Below, in pieces: positions 34,616 to 42,143 of a stretch of DNA of 45,622 bases. Every line of letters starts with the position of its first letter. The first letter of the stretch is position 1. Position numbers and translations under genes: made by a program. The stretch is from CAZLPW01 sp964561495 (lineage in GTDB: Bacteria; Fidelibacterota; Marinisomatia; Marinisomatales; UBA1611), in the NCBI GenBank assembly GCA_964561495.1, contig CAZLPW010000009.1, forward strand, positions 1-45,622, given 5' to 3'. The notes beneath the pieces are model-generated. The model searched no databases, was not told the DNA's origin, and worked only from the letters and a program-made list of their open reading frames with translations.

Positions 34616-35415
34616 CCCTCTGATGCTCTTTTTTTAATTTCCTCTGTTAATTCTAATACTGCCATCACATAATTATCTGCATGGTTATAGGCATAAACAG
34701 ACTTCCAAATATCTCCACCTTTAGCATAGTTCTTGCTGTTTGACCGATAGCCATTTAGTCTAAGATAATTAGCTATGCTTCCTAAAACATCTGGCCAATC
34801 ATAGGGCTGTCGAACTCCATCTTCATTAAAGTCAATCGCATAACTATTAAAGCTAGATGGAATAAACTGACCATATCCAAAAGCGCCTGCGTAAGATCCA
34901 CCAATAAGTTGGGTATCTAGTTGGTCTTCAAAACAATACTTTAAAAACTCGGCGAGCTGTTTAGAGGCCCACTTAGACCTCTTGGGCATCTCATGAATTT
35001 GAGTATATAAAGAATTAAAAACTGAAAACTGAGAGTGGTGTGATCCGTAGTTACTTTCGATGCCTGCGATTGTAACAATTATAAATGGATCTACCCCAAA
35101 CTTTTTTGACACCTTAAGAATTAGCTTAATATTTTCCTTATAAAATTTAGCTCCAGCTTTTATCCTAGACTCTTTAACAAAAATTTTCCTATAGTCTGAC
35201 CATGATTTTTTTTCGTATGGCTTTGCAAACCTTTCAGCTATTTCAGGGTGTATTTTTACCTCACTATGAGTAAAAGCTTCACGCACAAAAGCCTCAGGAA
35301 TCTGAGCATCAGATAGTTTGTCAATCACCATCCTATATGCAATATCATTCTCAATGTTTTGCCCGATAAGAGCTGTCGCTAGAATAATAAAAGTTTTTAC
35401 TATTGCATTTTTCAT
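34612..35415 (-). CDS. Lytic murein transglycosylase, MltB / SLT_2 family
   Basis: 267 aa. It cleaves the MurNAc-GlcNAc bond of peptidoglycan to 1,6-anhydro ends. Signal peptide MKNAIVKTFIILATALIG; catalytic E120 in VTIAGIESNYG; then YAGAFGYGQFIPSSF and DWPDVLGSIANYL, the family signatures. I start at ATG 35415 because it places the signal at the N-terminus; an in-frame ATG 54 bases upstream would add 18 residues before it. No peptidoglycan-binding domain follows, so this is a short form. It is divergent from the barrel-protein gene across 235 bases. Confidence 0.9.
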   Translation of the reverse strand: MKNAIVKTFIILATALIGQNIENDIAYRMVIDKLSDAQIPEAFVREAFTHSEVKIHPEIAERFAKPYEKKSWSDYRKIFVKESRIKAGAKFYKENIKLILKVSKKFGVDPFIIVTIAGIESNYGSHHSQFSVFNSLYTQIHEMPKRSKWASKQLAEFLKYCFEDQLDTQLIGGSYAGAFGYGQFIPSSFNSYAIDFNEDGVRQPYDWPDVLGSIANYLRLNGYRSNSKNYAKGGDIWKSVYAYNHADNYVMAVLELTEEIKKRASEG

Positions 35416-35566
35416 AATCAAGAATCTACATTTATATTTAATTGCATATACAGAAAAGAATATTGGCAAATTTTAAAACAAACTATAATTAAAATAATTA
35501 TGACTCCTTTATTTTTTTCATTTTTATCGTTCTAAAAATTAAAATATAAACAAACATATTTTTTAT

Positions 35567-35596
35567 TTGCAAAATTAATTTTTTATTTATTATATT
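35567..35596 (+). promoter_or_regulatory. Candidate promoter of the 35651 gene
   Basis: TTGCAA at 35567-35572 and TTATAT at 35590-35595 with a 17-base spacer, upstream of AAAGGAG (35637-35643) and ATG 35651. The region is extremely AT-rich, so -10-like matches are frequent by chance. Confidence 0.35.
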
Positions 35597-35650
35597 TAAC
35601 TATTACTTAATTAATAAAAAATAAACTTAATTATTTAAAGGAGTTTTATT

Positions 35651-37174
35651 ATGAAAAATTACATAGCTTTATTTGCTTTAATAACAGCTGCACTTGGACA
35701 ACAAGGCGTAAGCGCTCTCCCAACACAAGTGAAAGCAATTTACAGCCTCGCAGAATCTTCAACGATATCTAAAGAAGATATAGACAACTATATGCAATAT
35801 AAGTATGGGAAAACCGCAAACAGCTTAACTCAAAACGAGGCTGCGGAATTAATTACAGACCTACAATCAGGAACAATAAAGTTAAAACAAATTATCAGCT
35901 TTACAAAAAAGCAAAGTCCTATATCAGAACCAAAAAATCTAGAGCTAGCAGCAATACTTGAGCCTGGAATGTCTAAGCTGTTTCACTTTAGAGACAGATC
36001 TGTAAGACAAGGAACAATCGAGTCAGTCGAAGATGAAATTGTGGTACTAATAACTAGAACAGGAAAGTTTAGAATACCAAAAACCGAGTTCCTATCAGAA
36101 ACGGCAGATGTTACTATAAGGAATGGAGAAAGGTACAACGGAATTGTTTTAGCAGAAAAACCAGAATCTTTTTTAATCCGAACCAATTTTGGTGATGCAA
36201 CAATACAAAAAACAGAAATAGTGGCTATCAAGCGTTTTCACGGAGGTATAATGGCAAAAGAGTCCGAGGATAAAAGAAAGTTCTACCAAGGGGACCAAGA
36301 ACTGATTCACGTTTTTCGTGACCCCACCGCTTTCCCCCTAAGGACAAACACAGCATATATAAGCGGCCTCTCAATCGGATATGGATTAACTGACCGCTTT
36401 ATGATTACCTCCCGATTTGGTTCAAATTTTGCGGGAGACATTAATTTACATCCAAGAATGCGATTCTACCATCGCAAGACAGCAAAAAGAGAGCGCGCAA
36501 TGTCCTATGGGTTTGGGTTTCATAGAAACTATCCAATTAAAACAATTGTTGGCAACTATTCTCATGCAGTAAAAAGAATTACAAAAAATATAAGTGGTAA
36601 CCAAATAGGAAGCCCAGAATACTTGAACCAGGATGGACTAGATGAAGATGTCTTTGATAACGCTCTGCAAAACCCTGACGCGACAATGATATATGCTGAA
36701 TTTTACCTTGTCTACTCTTCACGAAGAATAAACCCCAATGGAAGAGGAAAGATTGGTTATAATCTTGGGATTAAAACATCAAACGCTTTTTACAAGAAAA
36801 ACGACATGCTTCGCAAAGGTGTTGAGCGCTACGGGGACAATGAATATTATGACTACGAATGGGACAGTAGCGCTTTATACAATGTACCACTTAGAGCGTG
36901 GCTGTCGCTAGAATATGACCTAAGAAAAGATCTTAAGTTTTTGGCTTCAACCTGGATTGACAATGGCTGGAAAACGAGATCCTTTGGGCAGGTAATATCC
37001 GATTATTCAGGGAATGATGGCTCTTCCTCTTTTGCGCTAGACGGCAGAGGCGGGAAAGCAGAGCTCTTTGATTTTGACTTTGGCTTTATGTACGCTATGA
37101 ACGAAAGCTTCCGCGTTGGCATTCACTTTAACCAACCATACATAGACTTTTACTGGGAGTTTTACGAATTCTAA
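35651..37174 (+). CDS. Exported protein with two Sm-like modules and a predicted outer-membrane barrel
   Basis: 507 aa. Signal peptide about 1-22 (MKNYIALFALITAALGQQG). Helical region 25-95 (KEDIDNYMQYKYGK, NEAAELITDL). Two consecutive small beta modules follow at about 110-155 (RQGTIESVEDEIVVLI) and 155-198 (IRNGERYNGIVLAEKPESFL, IVAIKRF). The C-terminal half (about 225-507) is beta-rich with aromatic strand ends, finishing in IHFNQPYIDFYWEFYEF, a terminal Phe as in many outer-membrane barrels. Function not recognised. AAAGGAG lies 7 bases before ATG. The next gene follows after one base. Confidence 0.72.
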   Translation: MKNYIALFALITAALGQQGVSALPTQVKAIYSLAESSTISKEDIDNYMQYKYGKTANSLTQNEAAELITDLQSGTIKLKQIISFTKKQSPISEPKNLELAAILEPGMSKLFHFRDRSVRQGTIESVEDEIVVLITRTGKFRIPKTEFLSETADVTIRNGERYNGIVLAEKPESFLIRTNFGDATIQKTEIVAIKRFHGGIMAKESEDKRKFYQGDQELIHVFRDPTAFPLRTNTAYISGLSIGYGLTDRFMITSRFGSNFAGDINLHPRMRFYHRKTAKRERAMSYGFGFHRNYPIKTIVGNYSHAVKRITKNISGNQIGSPEYLNQDGLDEDVFDNALQNPDATMIYAEFYLVYSSRRINPNGRGKIGYNLGIKTSNAFYKKNDMLRKGVERYGDNEYYDYEWDSSALYNVPLRAWLSLEYDLRKDLKFLASTWIDNGWKTRSFGQVISDYSGNDGSSSFALDGRGGKAELFDFDFGFMYAMNESFRVGIHFNQPYIDFYWEFYEF

Positions 37175-37175
37175 A

Positions 37176-37820
37176 ATGGATTTTATTTCTTCTTATAAAA
37201 AAATACAACTTCTTGGCCTTTCTTTGTTTTTATGTGCAACTTTAAGCGCACAAGAAAACACTGTCCAAGTAACAAAAGCAAACAATGACAAGCTCTCTGG
37301 CGAGTTTCTAGGAACATACATGGATCACATTCACCTACTTGTAAACAGCAAGCTTGTCTATGTGCACTGCCAGGATCTTAGGTCGGTTAAAAAGGATCGC
37401 TCCGATTTCCCCTATGATTGTTCAAAAAACACCATAGCCCCTGACGTCCTTTTCCCGCCTAGGTTTGACCCTATGACTGGGAAAATTGTACAAACGATTC
37501 CTAATATTTTTAGAAAAAGATCACTATCAAAAAACAATAACAACCAAATTCTATCTAAGCGCACACAAAACAGTACCAAGACAAATGGAAACACCTACAT
37601 AACGAGAGCAGAAGTATTAGAGTTAATTAACTCAGAGATAAAAGATCAGGTTAAATTAGAAATCTCAAACCAGCTAGCACAAAAACAAAACACACAAATT
37701 TTTATAAATAAGAAAAAAGACCAAAATAATATTTTTGTTAAAGAACAGCCTTTTAAAAGCCTGTTTACTATTAGTGCGGCTTACATAAGCTTTGTTCTTT
37801 TTGTGTCTTTATTTGGCTAA
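37176..37820 (+). CDS. Exported small protein with Sm-like module and C-terminal TM, unknown
   Basis: 214 aa. Signal peptide (KIQLLGLSLFLCATLSAQ), a small beta module at about 30-70 (KANNDKLSGEFLGTY, YVHCQDLRSVKK), then PDVLFPPRFDPMTGKIVQTI, an Asn/Lys-rich linker, a predicted helix (RAEVLELINSEIKDQVKLEI) and a hydrophobic C-terminus (LFTISAAYISFVLFVSLFG). The gene begins one base after the barrel-protein stop, so the two are probably co-translated. The stop shares CTAA with the convergent PorV-like gene. No family recognised. Confidence 0.65.
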   Translation: MDFISSYKKIQLLGLSLFLCATLSAQENTVQVTKANNDKLSGEFLGTYMDHIHLLVNSKLVYVHCQDLRSVKKDRSDFPYDCSKNTIAPDVLFPPRFDPMTGKIVQTIPNIFRKRSLSKNNNNQILSKRTQNSTKTNGNTYITRAEVLELINSEIKDQVKLEISNQLAQKQNTQIFINKKKDQNNIFVKEQPFKSLFTISAAYISFVLFVSLFG

Positions 37821-38866
37821 AAAGAAATATCTATAGAAAACCCTGTAACACTGTCAAACACGCCCACAGGTATAACAGCATAGTCAATGCGTAGCTTTGG
37901 ACCCCTAGGAATCTTATAATTTATTCCAATGCCAAGGGTCATTCCCTCTTGTTGCTCTCTCGATGTCTTTATCTCACTTTCTGTAAGATCTTGTTTGTCA
38001 ATCAGCAAAAAGGACCTCCCCGTTCGCAGAAATAATATATCAGAGAATCCATATTCTATCCCCGCGTTTACTCTTTCAACGTTATTATTTGGATGAATAC
38101 CATCAACAGATAAAATAATTTTTTGCTTAGCTGGCAAAATAAAATCTTTACTAACTCCAAAACGGAAGATTAAAGGCAACGGCCACTTAGCTGCGTCTAA
38201 GTGAGCATCAATACGATCATTGTTTCCAAATATAGTTTCATCAACATCATAGTCTACGGCCGAATTGATCCCATCCATCCCCAGTTTTCCACCAAAATTA
38301 GATACGCTCATACCTATCCTGAATCCCCTATCTGTGGTAAACAACGTGCCTATGTCCATGGCAAAACCCTGGGCCTGCATCTGCCATATTTTTTCCTGAA
38401 TAAATTTAGTCTGGAAACCGAATGAAAACTGATCCGTTAAGTTTTTGGCATATGCGATTCCCATCGCTAAGCTCCCTGCATCAAATTTTTCACCATACTC
38501 ATCTGGCTCTGGGTTTTGAACAGTTCTAACTAGCATCTCCTTCATTGTAATTGCCGTATAGGAAAAACCCAGAGTCCCTAATCTTCCCATTGGCACAACA
38601 GAGCCTCCGTGATAATAGTCGGTGTCAACTAACCAGGGAGCGTGATACAACTGTATCGATGGCCGGACCACACTAACAATCCCCGCAGGGTTCCAATACA
38701 GCGCGCTCACATCATTTGCAAGAGAAACGTATGCACCGCCCATTGCCAAAGACCTTGCTCCAGCGCCTATTTCTAAAAAAGACGCGGAAGTCGTGCCTAC
38801 ATTAGTCTGGGCACTTATAATACCAAAAGCTAAAGCTAGGATGACTGTGTAAATTCTTTTTCTCAT
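37817..38866 (-). CDS. PorV/PorQ-family outer-membrane barrel protein
   Basis: 349 aa. Signal peptide 1-19, then the family start FLEIGAGARSLAMGGAYVSL and DVSALYWNPAGI, followed by alternating strands typical of FadL-like 14-strand barrels, closing with GPKLRIDYAVIPVGVFD and DISF. PorV-type proteins shuttle cargo in type IX secretion, but the same fold is used by non-T9SS proteins in this superphylum. Its ATG overlaps the stop of the giant secreted protein (ATGA 38863-38866), so it is coupled to a possible cargo. Assignment to family is good, the role is inference. Confidence 0.85.
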   Translation of the reverse strand: MRKRIYTVILALAFGIISAQTNVGTTSASFLEIGAGARSLAMGGAYVSLANDVSALYWNPAGIVSVVRPSIQLYHAPWLVDTDYYHGGSVVPMGRLGTLGFSYTAITMKEMLVRTVQNPEPDEYGEKFDAGSLAMGIAYAKNLTDQFSFGFQTKFIQEKIWQMQAQGFAMDIGTLFTTDRGFRIGMSVSNFGGKLGMDGINSAVDYDVDETIFGNNDRIDAHLDAAKWPLPLIFRFGVSKDFILPAKQKIILSVDGIHPNNNVERVNAGIEYGFSDILFLRTGRSFLLIDKQDLTESEIKTSREQQEGMTLGIGINYKIPRGPKLRIDYAVIPVGVFDSVTGFSIDISF

Positions 38867-41800
38867 TTTATGATCGCGAACTTTCCTGTTGTTTCACCTA
38901 CGCTCTCTGCATCAATATGATATAGATAAATACCATAAGAAATCTCAAGACCATCTTTTGACAGCAGGTCCCAGGAGTAACTTCCATTTTCATACAAAGA
39001 ATTATGTTCAATTATATCTACAAGATAACCCGCCAATGTAAAAATTTTAATTGTACACTTTGCTGGCAGATTTATAAAGTCTATCTTTCTTGGACCCCGT
39101 CCTGAGTTATAAATATGACGAGGCTCCCATGATGCAGCAACAACATATGGGTTTGGGACAACGGCTATCTTTTTGAGAGCTGCTTTAGCCGTATCAGGAT
39201 CATATTGAGATTTTATGCTTGTAAAGCTATATACATCATTCTGAGAGAATGGCCTGTATGTGGCCAACCTAAAAACGTCTCCCTTTTCAGCGTGAACTAT
39301 TGGAATCTCTGTAGTATCATAGAGTGTTGTCTCTGTTATTATCGTATCCGTATCAGTTACAACCGTATCAAACAGGGTTGTCACCGTTATATCTAGTGAG
39401 TCTAAATAAAAACGAATAAACATGTACGGAGCAATATCCCCTTCGTAAGGAAGAATCAAAACTGGCTCATCTGGATCCCAGGTCTGATCCTGGTCATAGT
39501 CTAAAATTCTAAAATCAGGGTCGTTATCATGGGTTGTGTTTTTAATGTAAAATGGCACCTCATTTCCTAAGGCATCATTCATATGTAAATCCCCAAGACT
39601 TTGCTCCATACGTAGCTCAAAATCAGCTGGATATATCCTCGCGTCAACAACCTCGTGTATGTAATTGCTTTCGCCAATAATCCACTTCGTGGAATCATAA
39701 TTTATTCCTAGTTCTCGATTGTGTGCATAGATCTTCATTCCATCAAACACTGGATTGTCTGCCTCCCCAGATAGAGATTGGCTTTGGTACAGTGGGTAAT
39801 ATTTATAACTAACCACAAATTGATCAAGATCTAAAAAAGCGGTACTAACCCCAGTAATGTTGCCTCGCTCAAAATCAAAAAAATAATCCTGTCCATAATT
39901 AAAAGAGACACTACCGCTAACATTGGTTATCGTAACTGAATTTGTGTCTATAAAATTTTTACTGGTCCTAGACATACTATCAATCAGCGTTAGGGTTTCA
40001 ATAATGAGACTATCATTAAGAACACTAAACGCAATATGGTTTGCAGTATGGAGTGTATCAAAAACAACTTTGTACGGCATTTTATCTGGAACAGCGTATG
40101 GGTCAATAACAACTATGTCTATCTCTCCAGAACCGAAGCCGCTTGTGTGTCTGATAAAACTTTCTCCTTCAGCAGTAGTGTTGGGTGGAACATAACCAGC
40201 GGCTGGAGCATTGGGCAAAGAAACCCCCGCATTCTCACTCATGCTAACCACATTGCCCTTAAAATCAAGATCCATTGTAACAGAACACTCAGATGGAGCT
40301 ATAGGCTGCAAATTTTCACTCTCGGAAAACCCTAGCTCAAAGAAATCAAGGTCATAGCCTTTGTCATAAGAAGTAATAGCATAATAATATCTTTGGCCAT
40401 TGGTAATACCCACAGAATCGACAAACATATATCTTAGCTTGCTGTCTTCTCCCATATCAAACTGAACGCCATTGTATCCAATAGGGTGTGGGCCCATAAG
40501 TCCATCCTCAAGGTCAAATATTTTTATCGGCTTCTTAAAAGCAATATTACCATAAGTATCTGTGATCGTGTAGGCATCAATGAACCCAGGGTCTGTGCTC
40601 CGGTATATTCTATAACCTTCAAAATCAAGTCCGTAGATCGGGTCCATGGATTTTTCAGCAAAATCATCCCAATAAAGCGTCGTCCTCTTGTCCCCAGGAA
40701 CCACAGTTAGAGTTGGCTTTAGTGGTGGTTTGGCAAAGCTATAGTCATTATCATAGATGTTTTGCATGGTCTTTGTGTTTCTTAGTATATCTGCCATGTC
40801 CTCACCAAAAACCATTGCTATTGCAAATTTTTTGCTCTCGCCAGGTTGAAGAGAAATATATCCAGAACCATATAAAAATGTCTGGTCGGTGTTCTGCTCT
40901 GGAACCTGAAAAACATCTGGCTGAAGCTGAGACCACATAACCTCATCATTTGCGGGATAGACACTTGGATAGGTTGCAGAGTAGAAGCTTGTTAAGCCAA
41001 TTTGGTCGGACTCATCATTATCTGTAATCTCAAAATTTGGCTCGCCCAAATCAGGTACCCCATTGCCTTCAGTCCCATCAGGGTCTGGGCCAGTGTATTC
41101 TATGTGGTATGACCCTAAACCATCTGCTCCTATATCATCTCTCTCAGCAAGCCAGTCTTCATCATTGTCGATACCATCAAACTGACTCTCATCGACCATA
41201 CCATCCCCATCGTTATCAATCCCATCGTGTGGATTCCCTGGAGACTCTAAAAAACTCCATCCGAAATAGGCTGGTTTAAAGCCACCATTTGCATTGCTCC
41301 AGCCATCATGGTCCCACTGAAAAACCATATCATTTTCTATATCAAACCACGCGTCATCATCTGAAAAATCCCCCTGAGTACTACCTATATCCGCATCTCC
41401 ATACATCCCAAAGATAACACTGTCTAACGTGTTCGTCCCTACATTAGTTATCCAATAGGTTACAATAATAATATCTTCTGCAGCGGGGTGATTCCACTGG
41501 TATCCTCTTGCCTCAATCTCAACCCCAAGGCCTCTTCTGCGTATTAGAGAGTCCGCATCATTTGCGTCAGGGAAATAATTAAATTCATCATTATAAAAAT
41601 CATCCATAACAAAATATGTTTCCTGGTCCGCTCTGACATATTTCCCATATTGCCCGTTCCAATACCCATCCCAATCAGAAGGCCGGTTTGGCCAAGACTC
41701 TGGCCAGGACTCTTCAACCGTGTTTACTGCCATATAGTCTTGGTTTGGGTTTGCATATTTTGGTAAAGGCTCAAACCCCCACTGGTATCCCTGTGGTGAC

Positions 41801-42141
41801 ATATCTCTCAGGCCTATGGTTCCATCAGAAACAATATGAACCCTGTTGCCCGCAGAGTCTACCACGCTTGCGGCTACCACTGGTGAAAATTCATAAAAAT
41901 AAGAGTTCCCAGAGCCAATAGGGTAAACACCAGAAAAAGGGCCCCCCGCATCGCCAATAGCTCCAAAGTTGTAAAATCTGCACAGCACCCGATTCCCAGA
42001 ATGATCCGCGTACTTTCGATCGGTTACGGCTGCGGTTTTTCCTGCTTTCTTTGTTAATGCCTGGTGCGGTATACCATTCTTCTTAATATTATCAGAAGCT
42101 AAAAAAGAAAAAAATAATACAAGTAGAAATCTTTTTTTCAT
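38863..42141 (-). CDS. Giant secreted protein with Ca-binding-like Asp-rich segment and C-terminal FlgD/T9SS-type Ig domain
   Basis: 1092 aa. Signal peptide (KKRFLLVLFFSFLASDN). The N-terminal half contains extracellular-type beta domains and a run of Asp-rich loops near residues 300-355 (GIDNDGDGMVDESQ, GIDNDEDW, GPDPDGTEG) like thrombospondin-3 or dockerin calcium sites. A fibronectin-III-like part (about 490-620; TTLYWDDFAEKS, GQRYYYAITSYDKG) follows. The last 90 residues have AVVPNPYVV, KIDFINLPAKCTIKIFTLAG and YSWDLLSKDGLEISYGIYLY, the FlgD-Ig/type A sorting-domain pattern of exported proteins in this superphylum. It is coupled to the PorV-like gene downstream and lies 2 bases after the TonB receptor. 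Substrate unknown. Confidence 0.83.
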   Translation of the reverse strand: MKKRFLLVLFFSFLASDNIKKNGIPHQALTKKAGKTAAVTDRKYADHSGNRVLCRFYNFGAIGDAGGPFSGVYPIGSGNSYFYEFSPVVAASVVDSAGNRVHIVSDGTIGLRDMSPQGYQWGFEPLPKYANPNQDYMAVNTVEESWPESWPNRPSDWDGYWNGQYGKYVRADQETYFVMDDFYNDEFNYFPDANDADSLIRRRGLGVEIEARGYQWNHPAAEDIIIVTYWITNVGTNTLDSVIFGMYGDADIGSTQGDFSDDDAWFDIENDMVFQWDHDGWSNANGGFKPAYFGWSFLESPGNPHDGIDNDGDGMVDESQFDGIDNDEDWLAERDDIGADGLGSYHIEYTGPDPDGTEGNGVPDLGEPNFEITDNDESDQIGLTSFYSATYPSVYPANDEVMWSQLQPDVFQVPEQNTDQTFLYGSGYISLQPGESKKFAIAMVFGEDMADILRNTKTMQNIYDNDYSFAKPPLKPTLTVVPGDKRTTLYWDDFAEKSMDPIYGLDFEGYRIYRSTDPGFIDAYTITDTYGNIAFKKPIKIFDLEDGLMGPHPIGYNGVQFDMGEDSKLRYMFVDSVGITNGQRYYYAITSYDKGYDLDFFELGFSESENLQPIAPSECSVTMDLDFKGNVVSMSENAGVSLPNAPAAGYVPPNTTAEGESFIRHTSGFGSGEIDIVVIDPYAVPDKMPYKVVFDTLHTANHIAFSVLNDSLIIETLTLIDSMSRTSKNFIDTNSVTITNVSGSVSFNYGQDYFFDFERGNITGVSTAFLDLDQFVVSYKYYPLYQSQSLSGEADNPVFDGMKIYAHNRELGINYDSTKWIIGESNYIHEVVDARIYPADFELRMEQSLGDLHMNDALGNEVPFYIKNTTHDNDPDFRILDYDQDQTWDPDEPVLILPYEGDIAPYMFIRFYLDSLDITVTTLFDTVVTDTDTIITETTLYDTTEIPIVHAEKGDVFRLATYRPFSQNDVYSFTSIKSQYDPDTAKAALKKIAVVPNPYVVAASWEPRHIYNSGRGPRKIDFINLPAKCTIKIFTLAGYLVDIIEHNSLYENGSYSWDLLSKDGLEISYGIYLYHIDAESVGETTGKFAIIK

Positions 42142-42143
42142 AC

